Shown piece after piece: positions 1 to 11,479 of a stretch of 64,000 nt of DNA. Position numbers and translations under genes: made by a program. Every line of letters begins with the position of its first letter. Within the stretch, counting starts at the first letter, position 1. This stretch comes from Epiperipatus broadwayi. Lineage: Eukaryota > Onychophora > Udeonychophora > Euonychophora > Peripatidae. The notes beneath the pieces were generated by a model. It worked only from the letters and a program-made list of their open reading frames with translations. It did no database searches and was not told the origin of the DNA. The stretch covers positions 1,056,001 through 1,120,000 of the forward strand of contig JAQFVV010012423.1 in assembly GCA_028023455.1 (NCBI GenBank). The letters are read 5' to 3'.

Positions 1-66
1 AATAAAAGTATAGCCAAAATAGTATTTAATTGAGTTATGAATAAAGGGCCAGCAAAGGTAATGTGA

Positions 67-613
67 TATGCAGAAGATTTGGATAAAGGCTTTATGTCAG
101 TATACTTATACAAAAGGTGGGATGATTGTGTTAGGAGAATTGTTGAGTGTTATATTGGCAATGAATGGGATAGAAGAATAGATGTATTAAAAAAAATAGG
201 GAGTTGGAGAGATATAAAACTAATATGAAGAGTAAAAAGAGTTTAAATATTTATAGAAATAAACAGAATTTTGGGTACAATTTAATTTATGATAATAGCA
301 AGGAAAGTAGTTTACTGTTTAAGGCTCCAATGGAATCTTTAGCAACAAGGGAATATACACATAAATGGAAAAATGTGAGTGATTTCATTTGCAAGTTGTG
401 TAAGGAAGGCATAGAAAATACTCAGCATCTGTTAATTGAATGTAAAGGATACAAATAATGAAGTTGTGGAAGAATCAATATAAACAAAGTGATTATACAG
501 AAGGTGAGTTATTGGTTTTTATGCTGGATTTGGGAAAAGATAAAGGGAATTTAGATATAAAGGCTATAGTATTGACAAAGACTATGTTATGGAAATGGGA
601 TGGAGCAGGATAG
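67..613 (+). pseudogene. LINE (non-LTR retrotransposon) C-terminal fragment, copy 1
   Basis: Decayed 3' end of a LINE polyprotein. A frame reading EDLDKGFMSVYLYKRW starts near 76. It shifts frame in the A run at about 189-196 and continues through KSLNIYRNKQNFGYN to a knuckle-like C-x2-C-x9-H-x4-C motif (CKLCKEGIENTQHLLIEC, near 391-444). A small deletion near 446-450 shifts the frame again, after which it reads VQIMKLWKNQYKQSDYTEGE to a TAG at 611-613. This Cys/His cluster after the reverse transcriptase is typical of Jockey/I/CR1-type LINEs. The same sequence recurs at 10.4-11.1 kb, and the two copies stay alignable to about 720, so the element's 3' non-coding end is included. The reverse transcriptase domain itself would lie left of the window. 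The exact clade is not certain. Confidence 0.8.
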
Positions 614-720
614 AGAAGAATATGTAGAAATTTAGGCCAGGGAATGGAAAGGGAAGGTAGTGGCTAACATGTTTCTCGTATAGTGGCTGAGAGATTCCTG
701 ACTCCATATAAGAAGTAACA

Positions 721-2830
721 GTGCATAACATCAAATGCCACTTTGTAAAAAGAAACATCTTGATAAGTTCCATTAAGGAATGAAAGCCAGATTGATATAC
801 ACCTGGATCTTGTTTTATGCAGATTATTTTAAAGCGATTTTGAAGTTATGTGATGCATGTGTCTTCTTAATATCTTTCATATTTCACTATATTTATTAGA
901 TATCAAAAAATTTAAATTATTAATAACTTATTTTGATTTGAAATACTTTTTTTCTTCAAAAATATAACGTTATATTAGCAGCTAATGTGAATATGGCCTG
1001 AAGCTGTATTTAGAATCTTAGCTTCTATGTAAATAACCTACTTATACAAATGAGTAAATAACAATAATAGATTTATACCTACATATAAAAATATTGCAAT
1101 ATTCAAAAATTTGAAACTTTTAAAACGTATTTTGTTAGATATAACAGAAATAAATAATTTTTTAGATTGTTAAAATAAATAACTAGATTTATTGACTTTG
1201 TAAACTGAAAATAATCTTTCTAATGATAATGTATAATCTTTTTCTTTTGATTGTGACCTCATTTTTTTAATATAGAAACAGAAAACCATTAACACAGTAC
1301 AAGACTGAAAGTGGCTCTAGTTGTACATCAATCATCATGAATCTGATTTCTTACCAGTTCACAAACAAAATCTTACTGTCAAATAGCGGTAATGATTAAA
1401 ATATGTATGAAAAAATGTAAAATTAAATACTGTAGTTAATAAAAAAGTTTGTCTTATATATATTTTTTTCAAGTATTTGAAATGTTTTTATTAGTCATAC
1501 TTTATTTCTTTATTTTTTTAATGTGAATTTTAAAGTAATTTTCCTTCTTGCTTTGCTTTTATGCAATTTCTGAAAATTACAGAACCTATCTCCCTTTTTT
1601 CAAGGTAAGTGAAGTCTATTTTTGTGTGATTTCTTTTGTGCATGTTTTCTGAGGAACCTATCTACTGCATAAAATGAGACCTAGGTGTATTAAACATTTT
1701 TTTTATTTATAGAGAGTTGTCTGTTTCAATTTTGTTTTAAATATAAATTTTTTAAAAGGCAACATTATAGACAAATTTTAACATTGAAATTTCATCATTT
1801 AAAGTAAACAACAATGTGTATGAGAAAATAAATCAAACTGTAAAATAAAACAACATATTTAATTTCAATGTCTTTGGCTAACAAATATATTAAAATACAA
1901 TCTTTTCAACATCAAAGTCCTTAAAACAGTGTTCTCTTTTATTGATTATTTTTTCAAAGATGGGTAATTGTGTATTGAAACGATAACTTTCCAAGCCCCT
2001 ATCGTTTCACCATCAAACCTAATGACACTCTCATCTGTGCTAAGTTCGAACCTATTTAAATGTTAATAAATATAAAATTCGTTCATGTCTGTATAAACAG
2101 TATTATATATTTACGTGCGAACGAACGCTATAATTAGATAGGATTAGTAAAATTATAGCGTACTAAAGTTATTTAATATTTCTAAAAATGGTTATTATAT
2201 TATTTAAGTTAAGAGTAAATTATTAATTTTGTTGTTTAATATTGTAATTTCGTATGTGGATATATAATCTGTGCTATATAGAAGAAAGACATGATTTAAA
2301 ATATGTAAAAGCCAGTATCTAAAAATAATATTAAATGTCTTTAAAAATTGTTAAAAGATTTCTTGTTTTAAATATATTTCAGGGAAAAGTTTCTCGAAAA
2401 TATATTTAAAAGCTATATCAAAATGTTTGTAAATTATTTTAATAAATATGTTAAAAATGTTTTCGTTTTAAAAAAATGTTAAAAAGTTGTTTTTAAATAG
2501 AAAGAGTTTCTATTATATGTAAGATTAAAAATAAAAGCTGGTCAAGTAATTAAAAGATTTTTGATTGTAAACAAGTGTCATTAACGACCACACCTGGAAT
2601 TCGTAAAAAGTAAAACTAGTTCAAAATTTACTAATTAAAATCTCCTTAGATAAGAGTAAGTTATTTTAAAATCTAAATTGGACAATTGTTTGCAACGAAA
2701 AATCTTAATTATAATAAAGCTTATGGAATGTTTCTAACATAAGTTATCTAAGATTTTAAATCTGGATTATAAAATTGAAAAATATTTAATTAAATTCCTG
2801 AGTTTAGTGAGTCTTGAGGCGATAGATTCC
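721..2830. other. AT-rich non-coding DNA, nothing recognised
   Basis: Homopolymer-rich AT sequence without convincing coding frames, RNA genes or repeats shared with the rest of the window. The only structured spot seen is the short hairpin at 1977-2008. Confidence 0.5.
1977..2008. repeat. Perfect 9-bp-stem hairpin
   Basis: GAAACGATA at 1977-1985 pairs with TATCGTTTC at 2000-2008 around a 14-base loop. It is a small GC-richer structure in plain AT-rich sequence. No function can be assigned. Confidence 0.5.
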
Positions 2831-3180
2831 GATAAGGAAAAGATATAAATACTCTGTATTTTTAACAAGAGAGGAGAGCCATATTGTTAGAGAAAGAGAG
2901 CCATATTGTTAGTGAGAATTGCAGCCAGTCTTCACAATTGTTAATGTTTAACATGTCCGGCTAAAAGCGGGCATCTTGTTGCTGTTACTCCGCGGGAGAA
3001 CGGGGTTTCTCTCGTCGAAATGCCTAAACCACCATCATGCCGATAGAAGAGACGAGCCTAACATAATGGGAAAGATGATGCCGCCCAGTCAAACTAAACC
3101 AAACCAACAGCCAAGAACTTGCAGATAAATCATACCGGTACCGTTTTATTTTTCAAACCGCAGAGCTCTGTGTAATTCTG
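2830..3180. other. GC-richer islet with TATA-like box and a direct 17-bp repeat
   Basis: This stretch is much less AT-rich than its surroundings and has several CpGs around 2960-3070. A TATA-like string (GATATAAATA) sits near 2842. The 17-mer GAGAGCCATATTGTTAG occurs at 2874-2890 and again at 2896-2912. It could be a promoter or 5' leader of a gene or of a decayed transposon. No reading frame supports a choice. Confidence 0.3.
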
Positions 3181-3969
3181 TGTAATTCTAAATGTAATAA
3201 TATCTATCTAAGTTAGCTAACTTTCTTTTTAAAATAATGATAAAGCTAAATGTAATCAAAACTTAAAATCCATTTAATATTTTAAATACGTCAATTACTA
3301 TCAAAATTTAATGTGTTAATGTTTAAATAATCTGACTTATTTATATTTTCCATTCACTTCAAAGTAAATTATTTAGTTTAAAGTTATATCACTGCGGTTG
3401 TGTCTATATTTCTTTGCTTATTTTATTTTAAATGCTTATTATATTTCATATGCCAATATTTCGAAACAGTGAGCACTTAATTTCATGTATATTTTAAGAA
3501 GATATTATTTGAAAATCTTCGTGTAATTTATTTATAGCATCAACTTTCTGCGCTGTTTCGAAATCCTATTTTTTTTATTATTTAAATGATTTAATATGCG
3601 AAATGTGGCTCTTTTGATCAACCAGTTAAAAACTTAACCTTATAGTTTTATTTAGAATTAAATTTAGCCTTGATCATATTTATAAGTATATTTGACATTT
3701 AAATTCTTAAGTCCATAGAAATATACTTTCCCTCCTTAAATATTTATTATCTATAAGTAACTTAATAGATCGAACATGTCAAAGTACAGATGTAGTAATA
3801 TCCCCTTTTGTAGCATAGACATTTATTACCAGGCTACACAAGAGTTGGTCCCAATTTGATAGAGCTAATATGCTATTAACTCGTATTTCATAGTATGAAA
3901 TATACTATTCTTTGCTTGGCGGATGTGATAGTATTTTATAAAATTATTCTCGTTTTGCTGCTATACGTA
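3181..3969. other. AT-rich non-coding DNA, nothing recognised
   Basis: No convincing coding frame, repeat or RNA gene is visible in this stretch. Confidence 0.45.
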
Positions 3970-5060
3970 ATATACGTATCTCAAGATGGAGCCACAGCAT
4001 TGCCAGCACATCTTCTCTTATAGGGTAGAGCAGTAGCGAAGCCTGAGCCAAGGCCAGGTTAGCACGTAAGTCCCCCGCCATTCCTGAACACAATGTTCCT
4101 TTTCACGCAGCATTGCGATCGGTTACAGGGTACCGGCGTTTGTCGCAAGAACCCTGAAGTTATTTCATCCATCCACAGAGCGACTTTTCCTATTATTGTT
4201 TACCTGTGCCATAGCGCATTGGTAAAATCTTATTTCAGCCAACTCTCCCACCTTAACATAACGCTTTCAGCATTCTGAAAATTTTCTCTCGAAAGCCATG
4301 TTCGATCGATCATTACTTGAGCTGGTTTATGCGCTCGTTATTAAATTATAGTGTATATTTTAGTAAATGAATTCATGATCAAAGTTTAATATAATTATTT
4401 ATATACCAGCCACAAATGTAATAGGATTTGGCTTATCGAGATTTATAGACATAACGTAGTGATTAATTATGTATCAATTGTAAACAATTCATAAGATGGG
4501 CATATGTTAAACACCTCTATGAAATTTAATGATTACTTATGTAAAGTGATTTTGAATTGTATATAAAAAGAGAATGTGTTCTCTTATCCACCCAATGTTT
4601 GTACATTCGACGCTGAAATGTGTAAAACTTATCAATTTCATGCCAATTGTAAATAAATATATAATTAATTTAATGTATTTCGTTCTCTGTTTCGTTATTG
4701 ATCTAATTCAATCCAATTCTAATTACTATTTATAGTCTATATATGTGAAAACTATGCATTAAGTTAAATTAAATTTAGTGATATTTTAGTCAATTAAGAA
4801 CCTCTCTTTTATTCATCAGAGTCTTATTGCTTCTCCGTGACCTATGTCGGCCGTGTGGAAAGAGGTATACTACGTGTAATTTCAAGGTGGTCATTCGTAG
4901 GGTCTTGAGTCTTGGAATCCTGGCTTACGAGTTGAAGTGCGGTCGGACTCGGGATGTTACAGTCCTAGTCTGGTCAGCTTCGGTCTCTTTTGCTTGGATT
5001 CTGAATTCTGTTACGCGAATGTACAAACTTGACTGTTACAGTATTGAGTTAACTTTTACA
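3970..5060. other. Possible solo LTR or promoter-like region
   Basis: GC-richer, CpG-containing blocks (about 3985-4310 and 4830-5025) flank a compact promoter-to-polyadenylation layout. A TATA string (TGTATATAAAAAGAG) lies near 4558, a small palindrome AAGAGAA-TGTG-TTCTCTT immediately follows, and AATAAA is at about 4652, some 95 bp further on. TATA and AATAAA this close together are typical of the R region of a retroviral-type LTR. No paired LTR, primer binding site or gag/pol frame is seen in the window, so a solo LTR is only one reading. A gene promoter is another. Confidence 0.25.
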
Positions 5061-5102
5061 TCTTTTTATCTAACTAATACATGCAAACTAACATTAATCT
5101 AA

Positions 5103-5744
5103 TCATTACTAATCTAAAACTTTTATTATCTGGATTAAATTACAAAGTATTATTTTGATTTATTGTTTTAATTACTATAATATAAATGTATATAGCTTAC
5201 AAATTTATTTCAATATATTCAAATTATAGATAGAAATATTAGTGTTTATCTATCCTTTCAGTATAGTTTAGGTTATAATGGGATTTATACTTAAAATCTG
5301 AAAAATTTGCAATACAAAAAACAAGAATTTTAAGTTTACTTATAGAGGCCACTTTCATTTTTCTATAATACAAATTAAATTTTTTTGATTTTAATTAAAA
5401 ATATGATGTGCGTAAAATAATTGTAAATGCACCACAACTAAATAATAAAATTTATAAAAATAGTGATCATTTCTGAGAGGCATTTTGTCAAAAACAGATT
5501 CAGCCATCAAGAGAATAATATACAGCATTTTAGCTAGAAATATGATTAAAACGATTCATATTTAAACTGCATAAAATATTTAATGAGTTTAAAGTTTTCA
5601 TTTAAATGATAACTCATTAAAGTCATTTACTGCATTAAAATATTTGCAAATAGTTGATAAATTTAGATAATGTTTAAAGCTGAAAGTGGATATATAATAT
5701 TCAAATATAAGTATATTGTCTATACTAAACTTAATGTAAATTAG
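5103..5744. other. AT-rich non-coding DNA, nothing recognised
   Basis: No coding, RNA or repeat signal is visible in this stretch. Confidence 0.45.
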
Positions 5745-5749
5745 AAGGG

Positions 5750-6290
5750 ACTTGAAAGACTTTCCCACTTCTTACAGCTATGCACTCCATCTTATACAAT
5801 CGATACACATGACAACATACATGTGTAAAAGATAAACAATCTCCATTATACATATTTTATGCTGAACCAGTACTCATCAGTTAGTCCAGATCACTATCTC
5901 CAACACATATATACAATCTACTCAGTTTGTATTAGGATAGCAAATCTTCAAACTTTAATGGACAAGTTTCAATCTTCTCCAGCCTCCAACTCTTCAGCCA
6001 TTCATATCATTGACAATATGAGGCTTTGAGTGTTCCATCATCAGATTTTCAATGATATGGATGGCTGAAGAGTTGGAGAAGGTTGTAACTTGTCCATTAA
6101 AGTTTGAAGATTTCCCATCATAATATAAATTAAGCACTGATTGTATGTATGTATGGGAGATGGTGATCTGGACCAACTTATGAGTGCTCGTTCAGCATAA
6201 AATATGTATATTGGAGGTTTTTGTTTTTTTTCACATGTATGTGGTCATGTATATCGGTTGTATAAGACGGAGTGGATAGCTATATATATA
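5750..6290. repeat. Family A dispersed repeat in head-to-head fold-back form
   Basis: A long near-perfect palindrome. The left arm (about 5750-6016) is the reverse complement of the right arm (about 6045-6285) around a short centre. Diagnostic family A blocks appear once in each arm in opposite orientation: CATGTATGTGGTCATGTATA, CTGAAGAGTTGGAG and CTTGTCCATTAAAGTTTGAA. Single family A units occur at 37.2-38.0, 50.5-50.9 and 61.3-61.6 kb, so this locus is two units joined at one end. No protein is encoded. It is probably a non-autonomous mobile element. Confidence 0.85.
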
Positions 6291-6481
6291 TATATGAATT
6301 AGTCAAAACTATGCTACTATAAGAAAATTCTACAAAACTTAATAACTTATTGCTATTATTAATTTAAATTTGTACATATATTTTAAAAACAAAATAATAA
6401 ATTTATATATATATGCCAAAACAAATGCGTATCATGTGTAAATATTATTTAATGTTTAATAGTTAAGTTATACCATGGTAT

Positions 6482-6621
6482 ATATATATATATATATAAT
6501 TTGAGAGGGGGGGGTCTTATTTAAGCAGTGAATTATCTAAACAGAATTAATATAAATCCTGCAACTTGGGCCTGATTCTAATTGACATTACAAAGAAAAG
6601 TTTCGTAGACATATTTATATC

Positions 6622-6673
<52 letters not shown>
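6482..6673. repeat. TA-dinucleotide microsatellites
   Basis: There are two uninterrupted TA runs, at about 6480-6499 and 6624-6673. The first is followed by a short G run (GAGAGGGGGGGG). Confidence 0.9.
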
Positions 6674-6677
<4 letters not shown>

Positions 6678-7582
6678 AAAAACATTTGCTATGTATCAGT
6701 GAAATGGAAATACATATTAACATGACATTTTTTTAATAGAAAGAATTTTAAAAAAGTAATAAGACTCTGGCAGAAAACTGATGTAAATTTGACAAACTAT
6801 TGAGCAAAAAATCTTTGATTTATCTGCAATTAAGAGAAGTCAAATTCAATCATATAATAAGCTGGATCAAGGATATCTAAAACTGATGGTATTTTTAATG
6901 AAACAAGATCTAGATTCTAAAGGATGATGATTGTTTATATTAATAATGAGAAAATAAAAATCATCTAACAACTGTTGTTGAAAGTCAGTGCTTATTGATA
7001 TGGGCTAGTGAACACCCAAAAAATTTATAAAGAAACAGAATCATAGTACAGCAAATTTATTGGAGAGTTCAAAATTCTCATTTAAATACTACAATGATGA
7101 TCCCAAACAGAACACTAATAGTCAAGTTGTCATTTCACAACCACTATTTTTTTGTATCAGTGCTAACATGTAAAACAATGATGTCATGGACACAAGAACT
7201 GGACAAGAGATTTCTTGAAGAATGTTTATAATTAATTGAATTATAAAACTTTCTCAAGTTATAAAAAAATTTTCTATCTGGCATTCACTGAAAAAAAATC
7301 TATCACTTAGACTGCCTTTTCCCAGACATAAAATATGGTAGAGAAGGCATTCTTTGGGCAGCCATATTAGTTTATAAAGATACATCACAATTGTAGATTT
7401 TTTAACATTTTGGCATTTTCATCCTAAAATGCTAACATTATTTCCACATTTCAACCATTTATACAACTTACCAAACATAAATTTTGAATCATTTGAATTT
7501 TCAATTGTTCAATCTACAAAAAAAAAAAATAAGTGTAATTAATAATTTGTAAAGTGCATACTCATTACATAAGTAATATATA
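6674..7582. other. AT-rich non-coding DNA, nothing recognised
   Basis: Apart from an A run near 7517, no structure or coding potential was seen. Confidence 0.45.
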
Positions 7583-8105
7583 TTAAGGCTATAACCTTAA
7601 GACTATGTGCCTAGATACGACAGTAGGAACCTCTACAAATCTTAACACAAGATTAACGACTTTAAAAGACAAGAGTGGCTACTCTTATTTTCAACCTATT
7701 TTCTATAATTATATAGGTGAATCTAAAGCATTCTGATTTGAGAGCGTGAAGCTATTAACTACTTCACTGATTAAGTCCACAATTTCTATACAAACTAACA
7801 TGTGCAAAATCTTTCGATTTAAATTGTTTTAAAATATTTCTAATTATAAGAGCTTTACACGGACTCGCTGTAAATCAAAAGATTTTGTATACATTAGTTT
7901 GTATAGAAATTGTGGACTTAATCAGTAAAGTAGTTAATAGCTTCATACTCTCAAATCAAAATGCTTTAGATTCACCTATATAATTAGAAAATAGGTCGAA
8001 GATAAGAGGCTGCTCTTGTATTTTAAAGTCGTTAATCTTGTGTTAAGATTTGTAGAGGTCCCTACTGTCGCATCTAGGAGCATAGTCTTAAGGTTATAGC
8101 TTTAA
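7583..8105. mobile_element. Fold-back element (family B) with ~237-bp inverted arms
   Basis: Left arm 7583-7821 and right arm 7871-8105 are reverse complements with few mismatches, around a 49-bp loop. The termini read TTAAGGCTATAACCTTAAG and its complement. The start of one arm recurs alone at 18625-18722, so this is a dispersed family and not a one-off rearrangement. No coding frame is present. It resembles a fold-back or MITE-type non-autonomous DNA transposon. A target duplication longer than TA could not be defined by eye. Confidence 0.85.
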
Positions 8106-9920
8106 GAAAATTAGTGATATTTCGTTTTGAAAAATGGTTTAAAATTTCATCTAGATAATATACCCAGGAGTCCAAAAATGACCTTATTTTTATATATCTT
8201 TTCATTAATATTGTCTGTCCTCCAACATTTGCTTATTTTTATTTCTATAAAACTGCAAAGAAAATTATGATCTTAATTTGTATGAATAAATTTTTAAATA
8301 AAAAAAATATTTATTTATTTTGATGAGAAATAAAATTAATAAAATGTGTACAAAATGCAAACAAATTTCTTTAAAATTTGAATATATGGAAATTGTTGGA
8401 ATGGATAGAAAATGGAATGGTTAGAGAAATTGATTAATAGATAGTTAAGTACATTGATAATAAATATTGGATAGAATAATAATTAAATAGTTTGTTTGGG
8501 AGTTCATAAGACGTTCGGGCACATGGACTTTGAACTTTAGACTTTGTTTGTCACTCTACTATTCAACCAAGTCAGCCAAAAATGGTTCTAATAAAGATAG
8601 GTTATTTTGTGGTCTATTAATTTAAAAACAAAGTTTGTTAATTCTATTTTGAAATGTGCTTTTAAAGAAAGAGGCTCTGGGGGTTTCGAAAATGATGTCT
8701 TACAAATTAATATATGACATTCTCCTTCGAAGGATAACTATTTTAATGGCGTATTTATATATAAAAATAATTTAAAAGTTCGTTATATATTTATATCTCG
8801 TTACATTTTACTAATTGTAAAAACGAAACAACACTTTTATTTTATTACCTTTTTAATATCCCTATTAAAATTCAAACCAGAATCAACACAGATCATTTCC
8901 TTTTTAAATTAAAACCAGAGAAAGTAAAAAAAAGAACAATAAAACTTTTCACATTTTAACACTTGTTTGAAAAAATAGTCTCTCTTTCTCTTGCTCATTC
9001 TTTTTTTAAAATTAAAGTTAATTTCTACCAATAAAAAGTTTTAACTGATGAGAATACTTAACCTTAAAATTATTAAAACATTAATAATAGTAATTGTTTA
9101 AAAGTATTATTTAAAATAACTTTCCTAATTATAATAGTAGTCATTAGTCTCGAAGTTTCTTCCGCATCAATGCGTTTTTCTTCTTGACCAATCTAACATT
9201 TCGTTTGATTGATGTTTTGTTCACTAGGTGCAGAATCAAATCTCCTTAAATAGAACGAATTTGTGTTAGCCACAAAAGCATTACTGTTTTCTTATTTTAA
9301 TTCAAAAAATGTATGACTTTAACCACAAAATCTTTTGGTTACAATAACTAAAAAGAAAAACTATTTTGAAAACTATTACAAAATGTAAAAAGAATTGATT
9401 TATTTCTTAAAGTGAAAATATCATTTCTTACAATTCTTCTAATAAACTATTGTCTTATTAAATCTTTTTTTTTAACATCAAAGTTTTCATTTAATATATT
9501 CAGATATAAAAAATTAGATTTTTTTTTATTCATAGAGTTTCTTATTATTTTGACAAATTGTTAAAAATGTAACAATTTTTTATGAATCACATGATACTTT
9601 TAACTGGCTATTAACGTATGTATGTCATTTTCTTTGTAACAACCATTTACTATTTTGATATGTATTTGATTGGTTTGATCAGCTTTTGTGCCATAAAAAA
9701 CATTATTGTTTCACACTATTGCAATTTTAAATGAAAGTGATTTATTGGTGTACAAATAGAAATGGCGATGCATAAAATAAGATTAAATTTTTAATTTATT
9801 GTTTCAAAATATAAACATACTCACATATCTCATATACATATAATATTAAGTAAATAGTAAAGTCAATAAAAAAAATATGATTTGCAGCCGTCTTTTGAAT
9901 AATTTTTAATACCTTAATTA
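8106..9920. other. AT-rich non-coding DNA, nothing firm
   Basis: No coding frame found. A short stretch near 8491-8530 (GGGAGTTCATAAGACGTTCG) loosely resembles the tail of the tRNA-like SINE fragment at 34.96-35.06 kb. The match is too short to annotate as a copy. Confidence 0.4.
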
Positions 9921-9924
9921 TGTC

Positions 9925-9993
9925 AGGCGTTGGTAGCTGAGAGATCAGCGCAGCCACCTTGCAGACGATTGTTGCAGGTTCGCCTCTCAACCG
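9925..9993 (+). repeat. tRNA-like SINE head or tRNA pseudogene
   Basis: About 70 bp with the layout of a tRNA. A box-A-like segment (TTGGTAGCTGAGAGATCAGC, near 9930) and a box-B-like segment (GCAGGTTCGCCTCTC, near 9974) are spaced as in RNA polymerase III genes. The acceptor stem does not close cleanly and no discriminator end is obvious, so a tRNA-derived SINE head or a tRNA relic is more likely than a working tRNA. Confidence 0.5.
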
Positions 9994-10396
9994 ATGATTT
10001 GACATATGGAAAGAATTTACGCTCTAAAATTTTAATTGGGTAAGAAACTATCTTTGAATATTACGTGACTTAAGTTTACATTAATTATTAATTTCATTGT
10101 TAACTACCGTATTGTAAACTTGATTAATCACGAATAGGAATTAAATAAGCATTATATCTATTATGTATTGACAATTTAAACTCATTTGGAATGGAATAAA
10201 TAATTAATTCATGAAAAACGAATCTTTGATTTGTAAATTATTAGCTAAGACAATATAAAGTTAAATTATTATTGGCATAAATAAATGGCATTAACTGAAC
10301 AATACATTCACATATAATTGTTGATATCTACAGGCATGGGTATGCAAACAGTATCCGGCACTTGTGTGCAAAACTTTTGGTGCCCCTATACTTCTC

Positions 10397-11090
10397 CCTC
10401 CAATAAAGATTTGGATAAAGACTTTATGTCAATATAATTGTATAAAAGATGGTCTGATTCTATTAGGAGGATTGTTGAGTGTTATAGTGGCAAAGAATAG
10501 GATAGAAGAATAAATGCAAAAATAAAAAATAGGGTGATGGAGAGATAGAGAACTAGTATGGAGAGTAAAAAGAGTTTAAATATATATATATAGAAATAAA
10601 CAGAATATTGGGTGTGAGTTAATTTACAATAATAGCAAAGAAAGTAGTTTACTGTTTAAGGCTAGAATAGGGTCGTTAACAAAACAAGAGAATATACACA
10701 TAAATGTAGAAATGTGGGTGATTTATTCTGCAAGTTATGTAAGGAAGGAAAATATTATGCATTTACTAATTGATTGTAAATACTTACAAGCTGAAAAGGT
10801 ACAAATAATGAAGTTGTAGGAGAATAAATATAAGCAAAGTGATTATACAGAAAGTGGGTTCTTGGTTTTTATGCTGCGTTTGAACAAAGATAAGGGGATT
10901 TAGATATAAAGACCACAGAGTGGACAAAGATGATGTTGTGGAAATGGAATGAAGCAGGATAGAGTAGAATATTGGAAAAAACTTAGGTTGGAGAATGAAA
11001 AGGGAAGGTAAAGTGGCTAACAGGTTTCTTTGGGCATAGTGGCTGAGAGATTCCTGATTTCGATAAAGGAGTAACATAATAAAAAATCAT
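10397..11090 (+). pseudogene. LINE C-terminal fragment, copy 2
   Basis: A second, more damaged copy of the LINE 3' end seen at 67-720. Shared segments in order are GATTTGGATAAAGACTTTAT near 10408, ATTGTTGAGTGTTATA near 10470, the Cys/His knuckle region near 10720-10790 and the terminal GTGGCTGAGAGATTCCTGA near 11038. An extra TA tract interrupts it near 10580, and several indels break the frame. Same orientation as copy 1. The two copies together define the family's 3' end. Confidence 0.8.
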
Positions 11091-11479
11091 TTTATAAAAA
11101 CATATAAATGAGTGAAATTGAATATGAAATATATTAATTATAAATTTATTGAACAAAAAGCAGAAAATATTTTTAAAAATGTATAAAAAAGCAATAAATA
11201 TACAAGAAGGGTACAAAAACAAGAATAATTTCACAAAAAATAAAGCAATTTATGTTTTTTGGCAAGAAAATCATTTGTGAATTTGCACCTTATATTGTTT
11301 TATGTAAACTATAAAAATATTAAATGTTTTTCGAAATAAAATTAAACTAAACTATATTTTATTTAGCAAAAAAAAAGCACTTTGTCATCATACTTTTGTG
11401 TAATTATAAATAAAGAACAGATAAACTTACAAATATATAAAATAGAAACATATTAAACATTATTAGGTAAATACATTGG

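Noticed and set aside
9925-9993. A functional tRNA gene
   Set aside because: Box A and B are present, but the acceptor stem does not close and the loops are irregular. A SINE head or relic fits better.
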